In this document: one piece after another, positions 1 to 9,449 of the stretch
How positions within the stretch are numbered: position 1 is the stretch's first letter
Layout: each line of letters opens with the position of its first letter
Assembly: GCF_024699925.1 (NCBI RefSeq)
Contig: NZ_JAJOMX010000001.1
Coordinates: forward strand, 2,394,001-2,458,000
DNA from: Mesorhizobium sp. J428
GTDB lineage: Bacteria > Pseudomonadota > Alphaproteobacteria > Rhizobiales > Rhizobiaceae
Direction of reading: 5' to 3'
Length of the DNA stretch: 64,000 nucleotides
Translations under genes and position numbers: made by a program
The notes under the pieces: model-generated
Told to the model about the DNA's origin: nothing
The model's input: only the letters and a program-made list of their open reading frames with translations
Database searches by the model: none

Positions 1-492
1 GGCGAGGTGCTGCGGCTCGCCCGGGGGCTATATCAGCTCCCCGATGCGCCGCTGGATGCAAGCCATGGCCTGGCCGAAGCCGCCAAGCGTGTGCCCAAGG
101 GCGTGATCTGCCTGGTTTCGGCGCTCGCTTTCCACGGCCTCACCGACCAGCTTCCGAGGAAGGTCTGGCTCGCTATCGGACAGAAGGACTGGGCACCCAA
201 GCCCGATAATTCCTCCATTCGGATCGTTCGCTTCACTGAGGCCCTGCTCACGGAGGGCATCGAGACGCACAAGATCGAAGGTGTGCCGGTGAAGGTCTTC
301 GGTGTCGCCAAGACCATCGCAGATTGCTTCCGGCATCGCAGCAAGATCGGCCTGACAGTCGCGATCGAAGGCCTCCAGGAAGCACTGCGTCAACGCAAGG
401 CCACGCCGGGCGAGATTGCCAGCCAGGCCGAGCGCGGCGGCGTGGCCACGGTCATCCGGCCTTATCTGGAGGCGCTGACAGCCAATGGCTAA
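1..492 (+). CDS. abiEi: AbiEi-type antitoxin / transcriptional regulator (5' partial)
   Basis: The reading frame is open from the first base, so the N-terminal winged-helix part lies outside the window; 163 residues are visible. They match the C-terminal part of AbiEi antitoxins, with the VFGVAKTIADCFRHRSKIG segment followed by a helical end. AbiEi represses its own operon and neutralises the AbiEii toxin in type IV abortive-infection systems. The stop codon overlaps the start of the following abiEii gene by 8 bp, which supports the pairing and translational coupling. The family call is confident; the true start cannot be seen. Confidence 0.85.
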   Translation, partial: GEVLRLARGLYQLPDAPLDASHGLAEAAKRVPKGVICLVSALAFHGLTDQLPRKVWLAIGQKDWAPKPDNSSIRIVRFTEALLTEGIETHKIEGVPVKVFGVAKTIADCFRHRSKIGLTVAIEGLQEALRQRKATPGEIASQAERGGVATVIRPYLEALTANG

Positions 493-1354
493 GGAGATCA
501 GGAATATCGGCGCCTCCGTCCGGGCGCGACTGCTGCAACTGTCCAGGCAGAACGGCCAGAGTTTCGAGCTGGTGCTAACCCGCTTCGCGCTGGAACGGCT
601 CCTCTTCCGTCTCGGCCAGTCCCGTCATTCAAACCGCTTCGTGCTCAAGGGCGCCATGCTCTTCATGAGCTGGTTCGACGATCCGCACCGCGGCACGCGC
701 GATCTCGATCTGCTGGGCTTCGGGGATCCCGAGCCCGAAGAGATGTTGGAAACATTCCGGGAAATCCTTGCCGATGCCGCGAATGACGGGGTGAGCTTCG
801 ACGTCGGCGCCCTTCGGGTCGATCGCATCCGGGAAGATGTGGACTATGGCGGGCTGAGGCTCAAAACCACGGCCTCGATCAGCGGAGCACGGATCAGCCT
901 GTCGATCGATATCGGCTTCGGCGACGCGCTGGAGCCGGGCGCTGAGATGCTGGACTATCCGACGCTGCTAGATTTCCCTGCGCCCCGGCTAAGGGCCTAT
1001 GCCCGCGAGACGGTCATCGCCGAGAAGTTCCAGGCGATGGTGGCGCTCGGCCGCGCGAACAGCCGGATGAAGGACTTCTATGACATCTGGATTCTCAGCC
1101 GATCGTTCGCATTCCACGATGACCGGCTGCCGCGTGCCATTGCAGCGACCTTCGCCCGTCGCGGAACGCCGATTCCGACAGAATTGCCGGACGCACTCAC
1201 ACCAGCATTCGCGGCAGACGAACAGAAACAGCGGCAATGGAAGGCATTCGCTGAAGACGTCGCCCTCGATCCCGGCGATCTGACGAATGTTATTGGGGAT
1301 ATCGCCGAATTCCTGATGCCGCACGCTGCGGTTGCCGCACAGGTGACACAATAA
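485..1354 (+). CDS. abiEii: AbiEii-type nucleotidyltransferase toxin
   Basis: This 289-residue protein is of normal length for the AbiEii / nucleotidyltransferase (DUF1814) family. The signature is visible: KGA at residues 55-57 (usually KGG) followed by TRDLDL at 71-76, whose two aspartates are the metal-binding pair. Near the C-terminal half are AEKFQAMV and MKDFYDIW, typical of the family. AbiEii is a nucleotidyltransferase toxin that transfers nucleotides to cellular RNA and stops growth on phage infection. The gene overlaps abiEi by 8 bp and converges on the minus-strand defence operon, ending 41 bp from its last gene. It looks intact. Confidence 0.9.
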   Translation: MAKEIRNIGASVRARLLQLSRQNGQSFELVLTRFALERLLFRLGQSRHSNRFVLKGAMLFMSWFDDPHRGTRDLDLLGFGDPEPEEMLETFREILADAANDGVSFDVGALRVDRIREDVDYGGLRLKTTASISGARISLSIDIGFGDALEPGAEMLDYPTLLDFPAPRLRAYARETVIAEKFQAMVALGRANSRMKDFYDIWILSRSFAFHDDRLPRAIAATFARRGTPIPTELPDALTPAFAADEQKQRQWKAFAEDVALDPGDLTNVIGDIAEFLMPHAAVAAQVTQ

Positions 1355-1395
1355 ATAGAGCGTTAGGGCACAACCGATGCCAGCCAGGGGCGCTA

Positions 1396-3407
1396 TTATG
1401 GATGCCGATCATATCTTAGCCCAGCCGCAGTGATAAAGGCATGGTTCCGCAAGCGCGCGTCCCCGATCAAATCGGCCCACTCTATCACCTCGATTATGCC
1501 GCGGAACTTGCCGCCGAGCTCCTGAATGCGGCCACGACCATTTGACGTTGTGCGCCAACCATTCGTGTGAATCTCGAGCTTTCCAACGATGTCAGCGACG
1601 ACGTAGCAATAGAAAATGCAGTCATCCGCAACGCGCACTCGCGCATTGCGGAAGTCCATAATCTCGCCCTTTTGCAGCTTTGTAATTACTCGCTGATTTG
1701 GCTCATGGGCGTGTAGCGCTCGTCGTAGTCTTTCCGCCCAGGGTGCTTGAATTCGACCAGCATAACCCGTTTCAGCGGGTCTTCACCCTCAGCTCCTAAC
1801 CCATGAAGGCGATCATAGATGAGGAGATCGGGCCGTTTCGTGCTTGCATCGCCCTCGACAAGCTGCGTGAACGGCACGTCGGACGCAAAGTATTTCGTGA
1901 ACGTGAGGCGTTCATCAATAATCCAGAGATCGTGGTCCGCCCGTTCAACTTTGGCCGGATCATCGCCCCGGAGCTTCATGGGGCAGATGAACTGATGCAG
2001 GGTTTCCTCCAGATGAAATTCCTGTGACCCGTCCTCGCGTTCGCGGATACGGCGAATAAGGACGTCCATCACGTCCAGGACGGTCTTCCGCCGCAAAACA
2101 TACTCGGTGAGCTGGCGCTGCTCTTCGGCCCGAATATCATCGGCGGCCTTGCGGACCGCCTCGGCAAAATCTGCCGGAACATCCTCGTTCCCCCCAAGCT
2201 GGGAGACGATCTTCTGGATCGTTTCGTTACGCTCCTTGTCGCGCCGAATCCGGATCGGGATCAGGGCTTGGGCGAACTGCTCGGGCTTCACAGCGTTCTT
2301 CGGCGTTCGCGCCAGCAGTTCCAAGGCTTCTTCAAATCCGAAGGAGGGGTATTCCTGAACGAACTCCTGCATCGTTCCAAGGCGTTGATTGTCAAACTCC
2401 GTGATCTCTTCGTGGATCGCGTTTGACCGCACATGGTCGGAGCATTCCCGCAATATCTCCTCGACAATGCTTTCGTCGAAGTTGAACTGCGTCCGTTCCT
2501 GATTGACCCGCTCATCCAGAAAATCGCCGGTGACGCAGCCGTGGTACACGCTGTCGCCGTTTGGACCAAAACGGCCGATGCCGATCAGACCATCGATTTT
2601 GCGCGTGGTCACGGTCCGGCCGTTGGCGACCAAATGCATCTGATGCAGGCCATCGAAATTGGCGCTTGCCGCCTTGTGACAAACGAAATTGGCGAGTGAG
2701 AGAGTGCCGAATTCCCCGCTTTCGACGGTGGCGACACCCCGATCCTCGATCCGAAGATTCTGAATCTCCGCGGGGAACGTGGTTGCATTGCTCTCAATGT
2801 CGACGATCACCGTCGGTGATCGCCCCATGATGAAATCCGCAAAAAAGTGCGATCCGAAGTGCTTGACGATGGTGGCGTTCTGGCTCGGAAACTTGGCGCG
2901 ATAGGCCGTGCCGCGCAGCCCCCTAAAGGTAATTGCGGTGCCTGTGTTCGCCGCGGCAGCACCAAGCGGCTCTATTACCTCGTCCGTGATCTGGTCCTGT
3001 GTTTCCAGTCGGAATGTGAATGACCGGCGGAACAAGTTTCCCTGGTCCCGGCACACACTGACGACCTTGATGCTTTCAAAGGCATCAAGCCATAGCAGTC
3101 GCCCGACGCCTTTGCCGCCGCGACTGATCTTGTAATCGGTATCTGTCGTGCAGAATGCCTCGAAGCGCACGGGCTCAAGCCCGACGCCATTGTCATCGAC
3201 GATGATTTCGATGTCATCCGGCGCACGCGGGTTTCGGATCGTAACAGTGATCGCACCCCTGTCCTGATACTGCTCCCCAAACGCATCTTCGACGGCATGG
3301 AGCGAATTGCTCACGGCCTCGAAAACGGGCTGTAGTGCCTCGGCCGCGAGCGACGGCTTCGGCAGCCGCTTGACCCGATTGACGATGTCCCCCCGCATCG
3401 TAGTCAT
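1396..3407 (-). pseudogene. GHKL ATPase of the defence operon, frameshifted near its C terminus
   Basis: The N terminus carries a GHKL (Hsp90/MutL/histidine-kinase-like) ATP-binding fold: N box EAVSNSLHA at residues 30-38, DDNGVG at 71-76 and GGKGVGR at 97-103. The rest is a long domain of unknown role. The frame stops at 1686 after SQISE. Adding one base between 1686 and 1687 restores Y-I-T-K-L-Q-K-G-E and joins about 90 further residues (to 1396) that read like the proper C terminus of this family. The start at 3407 was chosen over 3530 because the extra 41 residues are low-complexity and overlap the upstream gene. It is the last gene of the minus-strand operon, 58 bp after the GIY-YIG gene. 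The frameshift may be a sequence error. Confidence 0.8.
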
Positions 3408-3465
3408 GGCTGTACCTTCAATCTTCCCCCATGACGAACCAGGCGTGCCCCTGCCGGATCGTAAA

Positions 3466-4620
3466 TTACTCGGTGATCGTGCCATCTTTGATCCGTTCAA
3501 CCGCATCGTCGATGACGAAGATGGGGACAAGGAACCATTCGCGCGGGATAACCGGATTGCCGAACCGATCCTTGATCTCGATGTCGAGCCGAGCCGGGTC
3601 GAAGATGCGATGGATGAGATTTTCCAGCTTGGTGCGGTTGATGTTGTAGAGCTCGTAGGTCGCGACGATCTCCACGTCCGCCATCAGGAAAGTCGGGTCG
3701 AGTTTCGCGTTGGCGATGCGGCGCGGCACGTCGCCCCCGGTGACGCCGATCTTGTGCAGCACGTCGCGGTTGGCCGCGACAATGGGATGGTCGGCCTTGC
3801 TCCGCAGGACATAGATGGTGCCGCTGGCCAGGTCGCCTTCGTCGTTCTCCCCGGCGAACAACGGGCCGGCGGTTGGCTCGGTGATCCGCCTCCCGGCCTC
3901 GTCTTTATATAAAGCCCGCTGGAGCGAGCGGAGAAGCAGGTTGCTCTCCGTTGCGTTGGAATAGATAACGCGCAAGCGGGCATCGGTTTCCCCGTTCGGC
4001 GCTTTGAAGGACTCGCCGACCACCGCGACATAGGCGACCTGCCCGCCAAGAATGAAGAACTGCCCCTGCGTGATGTCGGCTTTCAGAAACCCGGCATCCT
4101 TCACGAAGGGCCGGGTTGTCCGCATACCGGAGTCCAGGTCGGCCTGCACCTGCTGGAACAGCGGCTTGAAGCGGTCGAAGTCCTCGCACTTCTCACGATT
4201 GGCGATCTCCTCGGCGGCGCGTTTCTCGGCGCTGGTGCGGACATGGCGAAGGTCGGTGATATCCGACGCGCCAGCCGCGCCCTCTAGCTCGGCCAACAAC
4301 TCGTCCTCGTCGATATCATCCACGGGCGCGACGGCGCCGGCTTCCGCGCCGGCTAGCATGCCCTGATGATCGAGCGGAGTTAACAGAACGCGGCACTCCT
4401 CAAGGGCGCGGAGCCGGTCAAGGCGCACGGCATAAAGGCGCTCGAAGATGTCCCGATCCTCGCCATGTTGGGGGACGCGGCCATGTTGCTCAACAAATCG
4501 CTGGATCTCCTCAAATCCAGCGATGATGCGCTCTTCACGCGGCGAGCGGCCACCTTTCTTCTCCGGCTGGGCGAAGTCGTCGAGTTCGGAACGCAGTTCG
4601 TCGAGGTCGAGGTCACTCAT
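3466..4620 (-). CDS. GIY-YIG (T5orf172-like) nuclease domain protein
   Basis: The protein has 384 residues. The first 260 or so are acidic and helical with no domain I can name. The C-terminal 119 residues look like a GIY-YIG nuclease of the T5orf172 type: GTIYVL at about 267, HKIGVTGGDVPRRI at about 289-302 supplying the Y/G and arginine positions, and a candidate metal-binding glutamate in TKLENLIH near 333. Start 4620 (MSDLDLDEL) is preferred over 4686 because it overlaps the upstream helicase by only 8 bp. It is likely the DNA-cutting partner of the helicase and methyltransferase encoded just upstream. Nuclease activity is inferred from motifs. Confidence 0.75.
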   Translation of the reverse strand: MSDLDLDELRSELDDFAQPEKKGGRSPREERIIAGFEEIQRFVEQHGRVPQHGEDRDIFERLYAVRLDRLRALEECRVLLTPLDHQGMLAGAEAGAVAPVDDIDEDELLAELEGAAGASDITDLRHVRTSAEKRAAEEIANREKCEDFDRFKPLFQQVQADLDSGMRTTRPFVKDAGFLKADITQGQFFILGGQVAYVAVVGESFKAPNGETDARLRVIYSNATESNLLLRSLQRALYKDEAGRRITEPTAGPLFAGENDEGDLASGTIYVLRSKADHPIVAANRDVLHKIGVTGGDVPRRIANAKLDPTFLMADVEIVATYELYNINRTKLENLIHRIFDPARLDIEIKDRFGNPVIPREWFLVPIFVIDDAVERIKDGTITE

Positions 4621-6670
4621 AGCGGCCCTCATCCTTAAAGCGGACAAAGGCGGCTGCGCCTTCGGCCATCCGCTTCTCCCAAGCATCCGTCGAGCTGATC
4701 GACGGCAGCCGTCCCCGCTCCTTCTTGAATCTGACAGCCCGCACGGCCAGTTCCTTGGCTTCCTCCGGCGTCAGGCTCGTGCGCTTGGCGGCAATTGCCG
4801 CCGCCACCTGTTTCAGGCTCTCTTCGCTCATGGTCTTGGCAAGGATCGCATAGGCTTCGCCGAACGGATTGATCTGGTCGATCAGGTCGATGTCCAGTTC
4901 GCGCACGTCCATCGCAAACTTGCGCACGCCGTCGATCAGACCGGTGTTGGCACCGGGTTCTGCGTCGCCGCCGCCAAGCGCAACCTGCTTGGCCTGCTGG
5001 GTGAGGTTGAGGGCAGCGATGGCGTGCTGGCGCACCGCCTCCTGATCCTCTTCGTCAAGCTCGGGGTATTTGTCCTTGATGATCTTGCCCAGGCGGAGCT
5101 GGGTCAGCTCCTCGGGCACAAGCTCTTCGTCGAAAAGGCCGCGCTCGATGGCGGTCTTGTCCTGAACGAAGGACGCAATCACCTCGTTCAAATCCTCCTG
5201 ACAGATGCGCGCCGCTTCCTTGCTCTTGGGTTCTGCGAGTCCCTTGATCTCAATCTGGAAGGTGCCTCGTTCCTCATTGAAACCGACATTGCATTTCTCG
5301 GGATCATAGCCGCCTTCGCCATAATCGAAGCCGGGGGTCGCGACGTTGGTCGGATTCTTGGGCTTGAACTCGAAACGCGGGGCAAGCACCTGCTCCATCA
5401 GCAGGCTGGCGGCAATGGCTTTTAGCGTGTCGTTGACGGCCTCGGTGACAGCTTCTTCGGAGGCGTCGGGTTCGGCGATCAGATTGGTGAAGCGCGCGCG
5501 GGTCTTGCCCGGTGCGTCACGGGTAGCGCGGCCAATGATCTGAACGATCTCGGTCAGGCTGGAGCGATAGCCGACAGTCAGCGCGTGCTCGCACCAAATC
5601 CAGTCGAAACCCTCCTTCGCCATGCCGAGCGCGATGATGATGTCCACATGGTCGCGGTTGTTCTTCTGCGCCGGGTCCTTCAGTGCGGCGGAAACGCGAT
5701 CCCGCTTGGCCGCATCATCGTCCACTAGGTCGGCGATACGCAGGATTCGGTCTTCCGGTGTTTTGACCAACTGGAAGCCAGTGGCAGGGTCAGTGCCCTG
5801 CCATTCGCCCAGCTCCTCGATGATATGCTCCACTTCCCTAATCTTGTCCTTCGTGCTCTCGCGCGAATTGACGCTCGGGATGTGGATGATGGTTTTCTCG
5901 GCGGGGTCGAGGACATTGAGAATGTCGTCGGCATAGGCGCCGGAGTAGAAGAAATAGCCGATGTCGAGCTGCTTCAGATATTCGTAGCCGTTGAGCTGCT
6001 CATAATAGGTGTAGGTGACGGCATCGAACTTCGACTCGTCCTGCGGGGCCAGCACGTCTTCAGCGTCGCCCCGGAAATAGGAGCCGGTCATCGCAACGAC
6101 ATGCACACGGTCGCGGCCGATGAAAGCCCCGAGATGCAGGCCCAGCTTGTTATCTGGATTGGCAGAAACATGGTGGAACTCGTCCACGGCAATCAGTCGG
6201 TCGTCGAACGCCTCGATACCGAATTTTTCCACGGCGAAGCGGAAGGTGGCATGGGTGCAGACCAGCACAGTGTCGTCGCTTTCAAGGAAAGCGCCGACGG
6301 AATTGACCTTGCCGCCATTATCCTCGCCAGGGGCGTTGCAGAGATTCCACTTGGGAGCGACGATCCAATCTGCCCAAAAGCCGAACTTGGTCAGTGGCTC
6401 GTTGTTGAAGCTCGCGCCGATGGATTTTTCCGGCACGACGATGATCGCCTGTTTCAGCCCCTGATTGGCGAGCTTGTCGAGCGCGATAAACATGAGCGCC
6501 CGGCTCTTGCCCGACGCCGGGGGCGACTTGATGAGCAGGTATTGCTCGCCCCGCTTCTCGTAGGCGCGTTCCTGCATTGGGCGCATACCCAGCGCATTGG
6601 ACTTGGTCGAGCTGCCGTTGCGGGCATAGGATACTGAAACGGAAGGAACTGTTTTCTTTTCGTCGGTCAC
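4613..6670 (-). CDS. SF2 DEAD/DEAH-type helicase of the defence operon
   Basis: This 685-residue superfamily 2 helicase shows Walker A SPPASGKSR at residues 49-57, motif II DEFHH at 163-167 (a DEAH variant), motif III TGSYFRG near 195 and motif VI QIIGRATR at 377-384 with its arginine finger. The C-terminal 250 residues are a family-specific helical region. The start overlaps the stop of the methyltransferase by 4 bp (ATGA) and the end overlaps the GIY-YIG gene by 8 bp, so the three are probably translated together. The likely role is ATP-driven DNA translocation during target search, as in restriction systems with separate helicase subunits. Intact. Confidence 0.85.
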   Translation of the reverse strand: MTDEKKTVPSVSVSYARNGSSTKSNALGMRPMQERAYEKRGEQYLLIKSPPASGKSRALMFIALDKLANQGLKQAIIVVPEKSIGASFNNEPLTKFGFWADWIVAPKWNLCNAPGEDNGGKVNSVGAFLESDDTVLVCTHATFRFAVEKFGIEAFDDRLIAVDEFHHVSANPDNKLGLHLGAFIGRDRVHVVAMTGSYFRGDAEDVLAPQDESKFDAVTYTYYEQLNGYEYLKQLDIGYFFYSGAYADDILNVLDPAEKTIIHIPSVNSRESTKDKIREVEHIIEELGEWQGTDPATGFQLVKTPEDRILRIADLVDDDAAKRDRVSAALKDPAQKNNRDHVDIIIALGMAKEGFDWIWCEHALTVGYRSSLTEIVQIIGRATRDAPGKTRARFTNLIAEPDASEEAVTEAVNDTLKAIAASLLMEQVLAPRFEFKPKNPTNVATPGFDYGEGGYDPEKCNVGFNEERGTFQIEIKGLAEPKSKEAARICQEDLNEVIASFVQDKTAIERGLFDEELVPEELTQLRLGKIIKDKYPELDEEDQEAVRQHAIAALNLTQQAKQVALGGGDAEPGANTGLIDGVRKFAMDVRELDIDLIDQINPFGEAYAILAKTMSEESLKQVAAAIAAKRTSLTPEEAKELAVRAVRFKKERGRLPSISSTDAWEKRMAEGAAAFVRFKDEGRYE

Positions 6671-9449
6671 GCGCTTGCCCCCGCCTTCCGTTTCGTCGTT
6701 GCACCCGCTCCTGCGGTCATCTTCGTATATAGTTCGAACAGCTTTTCCAGCCGCTCGGTGTCGTTGCGAAACCGGCGACCGATATAGATGCGCTCCAACG
6801 CCTCATCGTTGCGCTCATGCGCCTCATGCAAATCTTCGGGCATTGCCTCGGGATCGTAGAGATCAGCGATAGTCGCCGGGAAATGCGCCTCGCGCGCCAA
6901 CAGAATGTCTTCGGCGCAGCGGGCTAGGTCGGCCTTATTCTTCTCGGTCAGCGTCGGGACAGGGAATGTGTTCCAGCCGAGCGTGTTGGAATATCGAATG
7001 CGCGTTTCTAGCTGGCCGCACACGGTGCGCACCCAGACGATGTGCATACGTGAGGCAATGATAGCCACGTTCCACAGCGGTGCATCGAAAAGCGCGAAGG
7101 CCAGATTGCTGACTACAGAACGTTGAGGCAGCAGTCCGATTGGCAGTACTCACGCACCTCCGAAGAGACGCTAGGCACGATTATTGAACGCTCATCGCCC
7201 GATTGTCGCACCTCGCCAAATCTATGCGGCGTCGCAGCGAGTGCTTTCGTTGTCGATCGAGTAGATGCCACCCGCTGAGCTCGAACGTTCTCGAATCTAC
7301 CCTTCAACCATGTGTTCCGCTTGGCGATTTCATATTCATCGTGTCTGATCCAAATGCACCTACGCTCAATCCCACGAATGAATTCTTGCGATCCCACAAA
7401 TGGTCGGATGAATGTTTGCGGCACGCCGTGCTGTGTGATGGCCACCGACGCTTCATCCGTATCCAGCAGCAAATGGCCTCCGTCATTGGGCATATTGCCA
7501 AAGGTCATTTCATTCAGAGCACTGATCGGCCTGCTAAGGGAGGCGACAACAATGTTGGACCCCGGCACAAGATAGGCGTTGATGTTCTCTGCTTCCTTTT
7601 GGATCGTCGCGCCATCATCAGCGATCGAGAGCAGCCGCCTTATCCTGCCCGGTTGATTGGATATGCCGACGATCACCACGGTGACGCCGGCCTTGTTGCT
7701 CGCCAAATTCGCCCATTTGAATGACGTATGCGCGAAGTGTATGTGAGCGCCCATCTCGAATATCTTGGGCCACAGTATGGGTACTATGCGACCCTGACAT
7801 ATCGAATTTGTGCTGACAAAGGCAGCGTCGGCGACCGTGTGGCGCGCATACTCAGCTGCTTTCATGAACCATCCGCCAACGTAGTCTATTTGCTTCGGTG
7901 AGACCCCATAGGGGCCGAAGACGTGGGCGAGGTCTTCTTTCTGTTCTTTGGTCTGCGTCTGACTGCCCTTATAGGGCGGATTTCCGCAAATGTAGGTCTC
8001 CCCGCCCTCGTTCTCGAAATCGATCTCCGCCTGATCGAGCGGGGTGTGAAACAGGTCTTCGGCCTGGTGCTTCACAATGGTGCCGGTCGAGCGGCAAATG
8101 CTGAGCCAGTCGAGCCGCAGGGCGTTGCCGCACGTAATCCAGTTCATGGCGTCGAGCGGCAGGAAGTCGCGCAGCGCCTCCTTCTGGCCGCGATAGAGTA
8201 CGTCGCACTGATATTCGGCGATGATCAACGCCAGGCGCGCGATCTCGGCCGGAAAGTCGCGCAGCTCGATGCCGCGAAAGTTGGTCAGAGGGATTTCGGT
8301 GCGCCGGTCTGCCTCGCCGCGCCGCTCGTTGATCTCAGCCTCGATCTTGCGCATTTCCTTGTAGGCGATGACAAGGAAGTTGCCCGAGCCGCAGGCCGGA
8401 TCGAACACCCTGATGCGGGCCATGCGATTGCGCAGGTTGAGCAGCTTGCGGGCATTGTCGCCCGCCGTCTCCAGTTGCTCACGCAGGTCGTCGAGGAAGA
8501 GCGGGTTCAGCACCTTCAGGATGTTCGGCACGCTCGTGTAGTGCATCCCAAGCGCGCCACGCTCGTCATCGTCGGCGACGGCCTGGATCATCGACCCAAA
8601 TATGTCCGGGTTGATCTTCGTCCAGTCGAGATTGCCGATATGGAGGAGATAGGAGCGGGCGATCCGGCTGAAGCGCGGCACGTCCATGCTGCCAGAGAAC
8701 AGCCCGCCATTCACGTAGGGAAAATCGACGTTGGCCCAACGGGGCAGGTCCGCAGCGGCACGATCCTCCTTTTTCGTGTTCATGGCGCGGAACAGCGCTC
8801 CAATCACCTCATGGGTGTTGGACGAGTCCCGTGCGCTCATCTTCTCGATAGTGGCCGTGAACAGGTCGGTGCCCTGGAAGATGTCCGTGTCCTCGGCGAA
8901 AAAGCAGAAGATCAGCCGTGCCATGAAATGGTTCATGTCGGGGCGACGCTCGGTCGTGCCCCATTCGGGATTGTCCTTCAACAACTCGACATAGAGGCGG
9001 TTCAAGCGGCTGGTGGCGCGGATGTCGAAGCTGCTTTCGCGGACCTGCCGGATGGTGGTGATCCCCGCCAGCGCCAGGAAAAAGCCGAAATGATTGGGAA
9101 AGTCAGCGTAGGGGCAAGCGGCCGTTTCGCCCGTTTCCACATCCTCGGCCTCGAAGGTGTCGCCGTCAGTCGCCAGCACGAACTTCGCCTTCGCGCGGGC
9201 GGTGGCCGGGCTGGCGCGAAGCGCCGCCAATGTCCGCCCCACTTCGCCGGTCGCGGCGACGGCGATGTGTATGTTGTTGTGCTGAAATACGCCGCCAACG
9301 TCGGACTTGTTCGACGCGCCGCTCCGCAGGCGCTTGATGGTCGTCTCCTTGTTTCCGAAGGCTTCAAGGAACGAGAACGGAAACTCCTCGGCATCAAACG
9401 GGCGTTCCGCCAGCGCGGAAACGGCTTCTTCAATTTCAACGGCGTTCAT
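6667..9449 (-). pseudogene. MmeI-like N6-adenine DNA methyltransferase, frameshifted at about 7145
   Basis: Restored length is about 927 residues. The core is a class I N6-adenine methyltransferase: SAM motif FDPACGSGNF at 349-358, catalytic NPPY at 490-493, and a preceding GMHYTSVPNIL helix typical of MmeI-like enzymes. The first frame ends at 7113 with an out-of-frame tail (REYCQSDCC). Adding one C between 7145 and 7146 gives REYLPIGLLPQRS and runs on through 6667 with a C-terminal domain containing RYSNTLGWNTFPVP and YIGRRFRNDTERLE. I see no D-ExK nuclease motif in the N-terminal 150 residues, unlike MmeI itself, so cutting may be done by the GIY-YIG partner. It overlaps the UvrD gene by 4 bp and the SF2 helicase gene by 4 bp. 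Confidence 0.85.
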
